From NCBI GenBank assembly GCA_947624105.1, contig CANQIX010000003.1, positions 1 to 57,274 of the forward strand: a stretch of DNA of 57,274 bases, written 5' to 3'. Positions 9,596 through 17,989 of the stretch are shown piece after piece (the first letter of the stretch is position 1; the number at the start of each line of letters is the position of its first letter). The position numbers and the translations under genes are program-made. The DNA is from an uncultured Clostridia bacterium (GTDB taxonomy: Bacteria > Bacillota > Clostridia > Christensenellales > UBA1242). The notes below the pieces were generated by a model. That model searched no databases. It saw nothing but the letters and a program-made list of their open reading frames with translations, and was not told the origin of the DNA.

Positions 9596-9851
9596 GCAGT
9601 TGCTTGATAGAATCAAGCCGAGCCCACGGCAATAAAAAAAGACCTAAAAAGGTCTAGTTTGGTGGACTGCCGGGGGAACGTTATGAAACTTGCTTAGGAG
9701 CAAGTTGAATGGCCGACCACGAAAACTTACTTGACCGGTCCGACCCGGACTTGTCCGGGGTTAACTGCAGGGCAGTTGCTTGATAAAATCAAGCCGAGCC
9801 CACGGCAATAAAAAAAGACCTAAAAGGTCTAGTTTGGTGGACTGCCGGGGG
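9596..9851. repeat. Two-copy direct repeat (9596-9676 and 9772-9851) including the tRNA-Lys 3' end and terminator
   Basis: 81-nt and 80-nt copies differing by one substitution (gatAGaatc/gatAAaatc) and one A-run indel; read directly. Confidence 0.9.
9809..9830 (-). terminator. Rho-independent terminator of tRNA-Lys
   Basis: Minus strand: AGACCTTTTAGGTCTTTTTTT immediately downstream of the tRNA. Confidence 0.85.
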
Positions 9852-9910
9852 CTCGAACCCCGGACCCTTCGATTAAGAGTCGAATGCTCTACCAACTGAG
9901 CTAGCAGTCC
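9835..9910 (-). tRNA. tRNA-Lys (CTT anticodon), CCA encoded
   Basis: Minus strand GGACTGCTAGCTCAGTTGGTAGAGCATTCGACTCTTAATCGAAGGGTCCGGGGTTCGAGCCCCCGGCAGTCCACCA folds as a cloverleaf; loop CTCTTAA. Confidence 0.97.
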
Positions 9911-9989
9911 AAATTTGGTATACCACCGCAACAAAAAACTATGTGTATTATACAACACATTTTTTTAATTGTCAATCATTTTACAACAA

Positions 9990-10175
9990 TTACGCGTCAA
10001 AATTTGCGTCTGGGTCAATTACTCCGTGTAGACTTTCAAAATCTTGAAGATAGCGCTTAATTGCCATTTCAATTTCTTTATTTTTGGAACGACCATTGTA
10101 TTTTGCTGTGTAATCTATTTTTTTGTGCAATTTTTGTGAAATTCTAAGCGTATATCGTGGAAAATTGTATTCCAT
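9990..10175 (-). CDS. Small ribbon-helix-helix/Arc-like DNA-binding protein candidate
   Basis: MEYNFPRYTLRISQKLHKKIDYTAKYNGRSKNKEIEMAIKRYLQDFESLHGVIDPDANFDA; start placed at the internal Met with RBS ggaggaag. Confidence 0.7.
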   Translation of the reverse strand: MEYNFPRYTLRISQKLHKKIDYTAKYNGRSKNKEIEMAIKRYLQDFESLHGVIDPDANFDA

Positions 10176-10318
10176 AGATTTTCTTCCTCCATTGAGAAAT
10201 TTTACTAAATATTTAAAATAATTACACAACTTTGACGGCAGCGTGATGTCATATTTTCGACATATTTCGACACAATTCGACATATAACAATTTGGAAAAA
10301 AGATTGATATATATTATT

Positions 10319-11311
10319 ATGGGAAACACAAATTTAAAGGTTATATCAAAATCCGCTTTGCTAAATAATTTAAGCCGATTTGCATCTAAAAAAATATGCC
10401 TAATGGTCAAGGCAAACGCCTATGGGCACGGAGTGGCGGAAATTGTTAGGGCGAGCGATGATGTTGTCTATGCTTATGGCGTTGCAACAGAAAGAGAGGC
10501 GGTGGAACTTAGAAAGTTGACCCGAAGAAAGGTTATCGTCTTTGGGAAGGTGCAAGATTTTCATAATTGCGTTAAAAACAACATTGAATTTATGGTGGAC
10601 GAACTAGAAGACTTGTGGCTTGCAATAAAAAGCGGCGCAAAACACCTTATGCATCTTGCCATAAATGTTGGAATGAACAGATATGGATTTAAGAATAATT
10701 TTGATAAAATATTGCAAATTGTGGACAAAAATGAGGTAAAATTTTGTTCAATTTACACGCATTTCCCAAATACGAGCGATAAAAAACAGACGGAATATGA
10801 GTATAAAAAGTTTGTGGAAATTTCAAATAACTTTTTAAGCACTCCAAAGTGTTTGGGCGGCAGCGAGGTTTATGCCTATAACTTTGACTACGACATCTTG
10901 CGACTTGGAATATGCGCTTATGGATATGGCGATGGTGTGAAACCGATTATGAGAATAGAGTCTAAGATAGTGAAAGTTTTAAAGTTAAAACGCGGCGAAT
11001 TTATCGGCTACGGAAGGGAATATATGGCAAAGGAAGATGGACTTTTTGGAGTTGTGCCGATTGGATATTTTGACGGACTGAGAAGGGGACTATCTTCCAA
11101 TTTTGAAGTTACTATCGGCGGAAAGAAATATCACTCGGTTGGCAACATCTGTATGGATTGCTTTTTTGTTAAGATTGACAAGAATGTAAAGTTGTTTGAC
11201 AAAGTTGTCGTTATGGACGATGCCGATTATTTTGCGAAAAAGTTAGGCACGATTTCGTATGAAGTTTTAACAGGATTCAATTCGCTGCGCGCAAACACTA
11301 TAATAGAGTAG
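10319..11311 (+). CDS. alr: Alanine racemase
   Basis: MVKANAYGHG PLP-lysine motif; NVGMNRYGF; VGNICMDCFFV. Confidence 0.9.
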   Translation: MGNTNLKVISKSALLNNLSRFASKKICLMVKANAYGHGVAEIVRASDDVVYAYGVATEREAVELRKLTRRKVIVFGKVQDFHNCVKNNIEFMVDELEDLWLAIKSGAKHLMHLAINVGMNRYGFKNNFDKILQIVDKNEVKFCSIYTHFPNTSDKKQTEYEYKKFVEISNNFLSTPKCLGGSEVYAYNFDYDILRLGICAYGYGDGVKPIMRIESKIVKVLKLKRGEFIGYGREYMAKEDGLFGVVPIGYFDGLRRGLSSNFEVTIGGKKYHSVGNICMDCFFVKIDKNVKLFDKVVVMDDADYFAKKLGTISYEVLTGFNSLRANTIIE

Positions 11312-11351
11312 TTTAGTTGATATTTTTTTAGCATTTTGATATAATTTTGCT

Positions 11352-11876
11352 ATGAAAGTTAGTTCTGGAACGCTAAAAGGGAAAAATTTAATAGAAAATA
11401 AGTTTGATCACATAAGGCCAACAACCGACAAAGTTAAGCAGGCGTTATTTACAAAACTGCAATTTTTTTTGCCGGGAAAGGCAGTTTTGGATTTGTTTTG
11501 CGGAACGGGCGCGCTTGGAATCGAAGCGCTAAGCCGTGGGGCAGGAAGCGTAATTTTTGTCGATAAAGATGCAAGAAGTTGCAATATGACAAGTCAAAAT
11601 CTTAAAAACCTAAAATTAGACGCCAAAGTTGTGAAAATCGACTCGGTCGAATTTGTTAAGATTTGCAAAGAAAGTTACGACCTTATTATTTTAGATCCGC
11701 CATACAAAAGCGGGCTATATGAGAAGGTTGTGCCAAATCTCCCAAAAATTTTGAACGATGACGGGATTGTTGTGTGCGAGCACGCAAAAAATGACACCTT
11801 TTGTTATGAACCTTTCGAGATTTTTGACGAAAAAACGTATGGAAATATTATGCTGACATATTTGATGAAAAAATAA
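11352..11876 (+). CDS. rsmD: 16S rRNA (guanine(966)-N(2))-methyltransferase RsmD
   Basis: RPTTDKVKQALFTKL, VLDLFCGTGALGIEALSRGA, LIILDPPY. Confidence 0.92.
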   Translation: MKVSSGTLKGKNLIENKFDHIRPTTDKVKQALFTKLQFFLPGKAVLDLFCGTGALGIEALSRGAGSVIFVDKDARSCNMTSQNLKNLKLDAKVVKIDSVEFVKICKESYDLIILDPPYKSGLYEKVVPNLPKILNDDGIVVCEHAKNDTFCYEPFEIFDEKTYGNIMLTYLMKK

Positions 11877-11917
11877 ACAATTTTTTGCAGCAAACATATA
11901 TATTCTTAGAGGTATAT

Positions 11918-13633
11918 ATGTGCGGAATTTGTGCTTGTATTGGAAATTTTTTATGTAAAGATTTTATTATTGATGGTTTAAAGAAATTGGAATACCGCGG
12001 ATACGATTCTGCTGGTATTTCTTTTATTGACAATAATGCGCTGAAAGTGATAAAAACTGTGGGAGATATTGATGCGCTAAGCAAACTTGCAGAAGGCGTA
12101 AAGGCCGATGCGATTATTGGGCACACTCGTTGGGCAACTCACGGTGGCGTTACAGTGGAAAATGCTCACCCACACCTATCGAAAAGTGGCAAACTTGCAA
12201 TCGTTCACAATGGTGTGATTGAAAATTATAAAGACTTAAAAGCACAGATGGATGTAGAGTGGAAATCGTCGACTGATAGCGAAGTTTTTGTAAATTTAAT
12301 CGAGCGGCAAAAAGAGGATTGCTTGATAAGAAAAGTTATCTCGGCTTCTAAAAAAGTTGAGGGGAGTTTTGCAATTGCACTGCTCTCTGCCGATGGAGAA
12401 ATTGTTGCTGGCAGAAGAGAAAATCCGCTATACATAGCAGAGGTTGATGGTGGCTTTGTTGCGACAAGCGACCTATACGTTTTAAGTGAAAAAACAGAAA
12501 ATTATTTTGCTCTTGAAAACGATGAGTTTGCAGTTTTGAAAAAGTCAGGTGTGGAATTTTATGATAAAAATGGCGAAAAAATAGCAAAAAAACAGCAAAA
12601 AATTGAAAAATTTAATAAAATTTCTGCAAAATTTAAAAATACGCATATGGAAAGCGAAATTTTTGAAGCAAAAGATGTGCTAGAAAAAACATTGGATTTT
12701 TATCTAAAATATGGATTTTCAACTATCAAAATTCCAAAGAACTTGCAGGAGATAAATTTCATTGCGTGCGGAACGGCATACCACAGCGGGCTTGTCGCAG
12801 CAGAATATTTTAAGAAGATTGGCTTGCCATCTCACACCTACATTGCAAGCGAATTTAGATATGGAAATGAGGTGCTAAACTTAAACGCACTCTATGTGTT
12901 TATTAGTCAAAGTGGAGAAACCGCCGACACCATTGCATCTGCAAAACTCATTAAAGAGAGTGGGTGCAAAATGCTGGCAGTTACAAACACACAAAATTGC
13001 TTTTTAAATCAGATTTGTCAAAATGTGCTGCCTACCTTTGCCGGCAAAGAGATTGCAGTTGCTTCAACAAAAGCGTATCTTGCGCAAGTGTTTTCGCTCT
13101 ATCTTTTTGCTTGTTTTTTGGGTGGAAGAGATGTCAAAGAGGCGAGTGATGCTGTTTCAAAGTTTGAGATTGTTGACTTTCCAGATTCGCTAACGCAATA
13201 TGCCTTAAAATTTAAAAAAATAATATTTGTCGGCAGGGGACTAGACTATATAACCGCCCTTGAAGCGAGTTTGAAGTTGAAGGAAATTTCTTACATTAAT
13301 TCAATCGCCATTGCAAGTGGGGAACTTAAACACGGAACTCTTGCCCTTGTTGACAATGAAACGCTTGTTGTTGGAATCCTTACTCAGCAGAAGACGAGAG
13401 AAAAATTTTTGACAAATTTAGAAGAAGTAAAGGCGCGTGGCGGAGAGATTTTGCTTGTTTCAAATTGCATCGAAGAGGGATACAACTGTTTGACTCTGCC
13501 TAATTGCGCCGAAGACCTTATGCCAATCTATTCTGTCGTTCCTTTGCAGATATTTGCCTTAAAAATGTGCAAAAAATTGGGATTTAACCCCGATAAACCG
13601 CGAAATCTTGCAAAATCGGTTACAGTGGAGTAG
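11918..13633 (+). CDS. glmS: Glutamine-fructose-6-phosphate aminotransferase
   Basis: MCGICACIGN N-terminal Cys nucleophile, GHTRWATHG, two SIS domains (ACGTAYHSG; SQSGETADT), C-terminal KPRNLAKSVTVE. Confidence 0.95.
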   Translation: MCGICACIGNFLCKDFIIDGLKKLEYRGYDSAGISFIDNNALKVIKTVGDIDALSKLAEGVKADAIIGHTRWATHGGVTVENAHPHLSKSGKLAIVHNGVIENYKDLKAQMDVEWKSSTDSEVFVNLIERQKEDCLIRKVISASKKVEGSFAIALLSADGEIVAGRRENPLYIAEVDGGFVATSDLYVLSEKTENYFALENDEFAVLKKSGVEFYDKNGEKIAKKQQKIEKFNKISAKFKNTHMESEIFEAKDVLEKTLDFYLKYGFSTIKIPKNLQEINFIACGTAYHSGLVAAEYFKKIGLPSHTYIASEFRYGNEVLNLNALYVFISQSGETADTIASAKLIKESGCKMLAVTNTQNCFLNQICQNVLPTFAGKEIAVASTKAYLAQVFSLYLFACFLGGRDVKEASDAVSKFEIVDFPDSLTQYALKFKKIIFVGRGLDYITALEASLKLKEISYINSIAIASGELKHGTLALVDNETLVVGILTQQKTREKFLTNLEEVKARGGEILLVSNCIEEGYNCLTLPNCAEDLMPIYSVVPLQIFALKMCKKLGFNPDKPRNLAKSVTVE

Positions 13634-13702
13634 TTTTTGTTATTTTTTTCGCCCTCACCTCATATCGTTTACTAAGTATACATTTTTAGGAGGGAGGTAA
13701 TA

Positions 13703-14107
13703 ATGAAAGGTAAAGCAGGGGCTTCTGCCGCCGAAAAGAAACCAATATTTAAAGTGCTGTTAAAGGGAGTTGTTGTAAGTTTGTGTGTGGCATTTGTGCT
13801 TGTGCTTCTGTTTGCCTTCATACTGAGGTTCACAACAATCTCCGACAGCATCATTGCACCGGTAAACGAAGTGATAAAGGGTGTGTCGATATTTTTAGGC
13901 GTTTTTATCGGTATGCGAAAAGTTAAAAGCAACGGCATAATTTCTGGGATTCTCATAGGATTTTTCTTTACCATACTTGCTTTTTTGATTTTTTCGCTGC
14001 TAGATGGACATATTGTGTTTGACAAGACTCTTATCTTTGATTTGATTTTTGGAACTATCATTGGCGGTATATGTGGAATTATCTCCGTCAACCTAAAAAA
14101 AATTTAA
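13703..14107 (+). CDS. TIGR04086-like membrane protein
   Basis: 134-aa four-TM protein matching the remembered pattern of this Firmicutes family; RBS ggaggtaat. Confidence 0.65.
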   Translation: MKGKAGASAAEKKPIFKVLLKGVVVSLCVAFVLVLLFAFILRFTTISDSIIAPVNEVIKGVSIFLGVFIGMRKVKSNGIISGILIGFFFTILAFLIFSLLDGHIVFDKTLIFDLIFGTIIGGICGIISVNLKKI

Positions 14108-14115
14108 CTATTTGA

Positions 14116-14144
14116 TTGACAATAGCCCCGTTTTGTATTATACT
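14116..14144 (+). promoter_or_regulatory. Sigma-A promoter of secDF
   Basis: TTGACA, 17-bp spacer, TATACT. Confidence 0.65.
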
Positions 14145-14179
14145 TATCAAAGTATTTTAACGACATTTTAAGGGGCACT

Positions 14180-15544
14180 ATGGCACGTAAACTAAATCGA
14201 TCACAAAAAAATTCAATCCGTAACTTTGTTGCTATGGCACTTCTCACAGTTATAGGATTGTTTTTTACATTTTGCAGTATTCCAGTTCCATTTTCATCAA
14301 CAGGGGAAATCTTTAATGGTTTTGCCGGTTCTGTTTCTGTTGGTATGGACCTTTCTGGCGGAGTTTCTGCCGTATATGACTGCGCATTACCAGAGGGGAG
14401 TGAAAAATCACTTGACAGCGCAATAAGATCAACTGTAAATCGCGTTTCGGATCTTCTTAACAGAGAATACAGCGAGGCTGTTGTAACAAGCCTTGGAAGT
14501 TCTCAAATTCTTGTTGAAGTATCCGGAGCAGAAGACAACGACTCTGTCTTTTCAAATATAGGACAAGGTAAAACACTATACCTAACCTATGAAGAGCACG
14601 GAAAAGTGTATGTTGATGGAAGCAAAGATATCAAAAATATGAAAGCACTCTTTCAATCATATTGGGGAGTTTTAATTGAATTTACCGAAGAAGGACAAGC
14701 ACACTTTGCTGAATTAACAAGACTTGCCGGTGAATCTAGCGACCAAAAAATTCACTTCTATCTTGGAGATGTTGAAGGCGAAGAATTAACATATATGCAA
14801 TGCACTTCCGAAATCAACGAGGCAAGCACATTCATAGGAAACAGCGATTGGTCGGAAGATAACGCAATAACATACATCTACCAAATCGTTGGCGGAACTT
14901 TTGAATCAACACTTACACTAAAAGAAATTACAACTGTTTCTGCAACACTTGGCGACAACACGCTCACTCTTGTTATGATTGCTCTTGCAGTTGCACTTTT
15001 GCTTGTTATGATTTTGATGTGGGTTAGATATGGCGCACTTGGACTTCTTGCCGACTTTGCTATGCTTATCTACACAGTTCTGTTTGTCTTCTTGATGCAG
15101 GCTGTTACACTTATTCAACTTACAATGTCAGGCATCGGGGCAATATTATTAAGTTATCTATTCTTAATCGATGGAATGATCATCACATTTGAAAAGATTA
15201 GAAATGAATATCGACTTGGAAAGAAGATTCCTCTTTCTGTTAAAAACGGAATCAATGGTTCTTTCTGGACGATATTTGACACATCGATTGCTGGACTTTT
15301 GCTTAGCGTTGTTCTCTGCATTGCGGGAACACCAAAAGTTTTAAGTTTTGGACTTATCCTTGTTGTTGGAATCGCTTTGTCGTTCTTTGTAAACCAAGTT
15401 TTACTTCGTGGATTTGCAAAGTGGTATGTTGCATTAAACGGCACAAAACCAAAATCTTTGCATTTTCCAAAACAAGTTAAGCACGAAAAGGCAACAGATG
15501 AGATTGTTGTTGAATACGAAGGAGGTGATGTGAATGAAAAATAA
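14180..15544 (+). CDS. secD: Protein translocase subunit SecD
   Basis: GMDLSGGVSAVYDC; TM region with ADFAMLIYTVLFVFLMQ; followed by SecF. Confidence 0.9.
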   Translation: MARKLNRSQKNSIRNFVAMALLTVIGLFFTFCSIPVPFSSTGEIFNGFAGSVSVGMDLSGGVSAVYDCALPEGSEKSLDSAIRSTVNRVSDLLNREYSEAVVTSLGSSQILVEVSGAEDNDSVFSNIGQGKTLYLTYEEHGKVYVDGSKDIKNMKALFQSYWGVLIEFTEEGQAHFAELTRLAGESSDQKIHFYLGDVEGEELTYMQCTSEINEASTFIGNSDWSEDNAITYIYQIVGGTFESTLTLKEITTVSATLGDNTLTLVMIALAVALLLVMILMWVRYGALGLLADFAMLIYTVLFVFLMQAVTLIQLTMSGIGAILLSYLFLIDGMIITFEKIRNEYRLGKKIPLSVKNGINGSFWTIFDTSIAGLLLSVVLCIAGTPKVLSFGLILVVGIALSFFVNQVLLRGFAKWYVALNGTKPKSLHFPKQVKHEKATDEIVVEYEGGDVNEK

Positions 15545-16622
15545 TCGCCTATCGTTTGATGAAAAACTTGAAAGCACAAAGGTTAATTTTAATAGACGCA
15601 CACTTCTTTACCTCATCGCACCAGTAATAATAATTCTTGTTGGCATCGTGCTGGTATGCTCGATAAATTTCAATCTTGGAATCGACTTTACTGGGGGATC
15701 GACCCTTACTGTATATACAAACTCTGCAAAAGATGAAGGCTTTTCTGAAAAAGGCTATGACTTAAGCATCAACAAAGAGTATAACGAAGTAAAGAAAATT
15801 CTTAAAAACACACTTAAAAAGTTTGACGTTTCGGTTGCATCGTATCAAAAGATTGGAATTACCATAAATGACTATGCCGTAGTTCCAGCAAGTGGCGAAA
15901 AAAATGCCGTAATCGTCAAATATCAAAACTCTAAAGAAGATGTTGACGCCGAAAACAGAGAGATTCGACTTGCTGTTTTGGAAGCACTTGGATATGACGT
16001 CGAATTTGATGAAGTATTTGTTATAAGTGGAGCGGTTAATCCATCTGTAAACGCGGAATACTTTATGCGTATGGCAATTGCACTTGCAGTTTGCATCGTT
16101 TTGACCTTTGTTTATGTTTGGATTAGATTCAACATTCAGGGCGCTTTTGCCGCGCTTTTGACCGCAATGATTGACGTGTTTGTTGCAGCAGGACTTGTTG
16201 CTATATTTAGAATTAAAGTTGGCACTGCTTTTGTAACGGCACTGTTTGGAGTGTTAATCTTCTCAGTTATCTCAACTTTTGTTGTGGTAAGCAAAATGAA
16301 ACAACACCTAAAGGTTGGGTTGTCGCTCGCTAAGGTTGAAAACGAGGAGATAGTTAACAGAGCGGTTGTTTCAAACCTTGTTAGAACGATTTTGATGTCT
16401 ATCACATTTGTAGTTGCCGGTGTTGTTGTTATGGCATTTGGCGGCTTGACAGTTACCGAATTTTTGTTGACAATCGTGTTTGGAGCACTTTCTTCCTTCT
16501 ATACATCAACATTTATAACTCCAGCGCTTTGGGCTGCAGTTTACAAACCATCAAAACGTAAACTTGAAAAATACAAAGAAAAAGCAGAAAAGAGGGACAA
16601 AAAAGAGGAATATCAAGTTTAA
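15534..16622 (+). CDS. secF: Protein translocase subunit SecF
   Basis: NFNLGIDFTGGSTLTV; AMIDVFVAAGLVAIFRIKV; overlaps secD by 11 nt. Confidence 0.9.
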   Translation: MKNNRLSFDEKLESTKVNFNRRTLLYLIAPVIIILVGIVLVCSINFNLGIDFTGGSTLTVYTNSAKDEGFSEKGYDLSINKEYNEVKKILKNTLKKFDVSVASYQKIGITINDYAVVPASGEKNAVIVKYQNSKEDVDAENREIRLAVLEALGYDVEFDEVFVISGAVNPSVNAEYFMRMAIALAVCIVLTFVYVWIRFNIQGAFAALLTAMIDVFVAAGLVAIFRIKVGTAFVTALFGVLIFSVISTFVVVSKMKQHLKVGLSLAKVENEEIVNRAVVSNLVRTILMSITFVVAGVVVMAFGGLTVTEFLLTIVFGALSSFYTSTFITPALWAAVYKPSKRKLEKYKEKAEKRDKKEEYQV

Positions 16623-16626
16623 TATT

Positions 16627-16653
16627 AAGACTGCTGTTTGGCAGTCTTTTTTA
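16627..16653 (+). terminator. Rho-independent terminator
   Basis: AAGACTGC-tgttt-GGCAGTCTTTTTT. Confidence 0.8.
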
Positions 16654-16759
16654 TTGCATAAATTTTTAAGATAGTTGCCTTGCATAACCTACCTTTCGTT
16701 TGACTTTTTAGCCTAAAATTAGGTATTATTTTATATATATCAATGATAACGGAGAGGCT

Positions 16760-17989
16760 ATGAGTATACTATATAAAAATGCTCTTCTTGTCGACTTTGA
16801 AACAGGGGATAGTTCTAAGGTTGACATACTTGTTGAGGAAAATAAAATTGTCGAAATTGCAAGCAAAATCAAGGCAGATGCCGAGGTTGTTGACCTCGAT
16901 GGAAACATCGTTATGCCTGCCTTTTGCAACTGCTATTTTAAGTCTGGCGAGGCGTTTTATAACTCTTATCTAAACGCACAAAATTCTTATTGTAACGGAC
17001 TTCAAAGTGCCGATGGCGAGTTTACGCAAAACATCTACTTCGGCGGAAGAACTTTGACTGCGGAAGAGAAAAACTGCGTCCGTGATTTCTTGACCTACAA
17101 AAATCTGCTTGCCGGTGCAGTGTATTTCTTTGATTTTTCTAATGTCGAGAATCTGTCTAATGTCGACATAATTTCTTTATGGAAAAACAAGTTAAATGCG
17201 GTTACGAACAGGCAGTTAAGTATGTTTGCAAGCGCCGGCGCTTTAGAAACAGACGATGAGGAGAAAGAGAATTTTTCTTACATCGAAGATATCGCACAAC
17301 TAGAAGAAAAACAACTAGACAATTTCTGCGTTGACTTAAAAGAAAATGTCATAGTAAAAGTTGGGCAGAATCTTGAAGAGATGGGCAAGATAAACTCCAA
17401 AACCAAGAGTATGCCAAGTGAATATATCGAAAGTTTTGGCATCTTAGATAATCACGCAATTATCGTTGGGAGCAACTGCTTTGAAAAAGATGAAATTTCG
17501 CTGTTTTCTGGCTATGACACCGATTTTGTGCTGTTACCAAATGATGATGCAAGAAGTGGCAGACGCTTTGCAAACTTAAACCTTTTAAAAGAACTCAATC
17601 TTGGCATCGGGAGTGGAAGTTTTGCGGAAATTGACTTTTTTGCGTTTATGAGACAAATTCTCTCTTACAACTCGTTTGTTATGGAGTCTTCAAACCTTAT
17701 GGACGAAAGAAAAGTGCTTAGAATGGCAACGATTGACGGCGCAAAGATTATGGGCGTTGACTCGAAAGTAAAGGTTGGAAATCCTGCCAACTTTTTGGTG
17801 CTAAATTATAAAAACATCTTTAGCAACGACATCTTCAAAGGTATTATCTATGAACTTTCAAAAGAGGACATAGTTTACAGCGTTGTGAACGGAAAAATTA
17901 TTTGCAAAAATGGTGTTTTTGTTATGGAAAACCAAGCGAAATATGATAAAATAAAAGAGTGCATAAGAAGCATATTAAGGAGTAATTAA
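16760..17989 (+). CDS. Amidohydrolase-fold protein with degenerate metal site
   Basis: Overall similarity to the MtaD/SsnA-type amidohydrolase framework (VDLDGNIVMPAF; RMATIDGAKIMGVDSKVKVGNPANFLVLN), but no HxH motif. Confidence 0.75.
   Translation: MSILYKNALLVDFETGDSSKVDILVEENKIVEIASKIKADAEVVDLDGNIVMPAFCNCYFKSGEAFYNSYLNAQNSYCNGLQSADGEFTQNIYFGGRTLTAEEKNCVRDFLTYKNLLAGAVYFFDFSNVENLSNVDIISLWKNKLNAVTNRQLSMFASAGALETDDEEKENFSYIEDIAQLEEKQLDNFCVDLKENVIVKVGQNLEEMGKINSKTKSMPSEYIESFGILDNHAIIVGSNCFEKDEISLFSGYDTDFVLLPNDDARSGRRFANLNLLKELNLGIGSGSFAEIDFFAFMRQILSYNSFVMESSNLMDERKVLRMATIDGAKIMGVDSKVKVGNPANFLVLNYKNIFSNDIFKGIIYELSKEDIVYSVVNGKIICKNGVFVMENQAKYDKIKECIRSILRSN

Noticed and set aside
9761-9958. 65-aa minus-strand ORF (GLLAQLVEHSTLNRRVRGSSPRQSTK)
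   Set aside because: This is the well-known spurious translation of a tRNA gene; it lies over tRNA-Lys.
11877-11917. Possible glmS ribozyme
   Set aside because: Only about 40 nt separate rsmD and glmS, too short for the ribozyme core.
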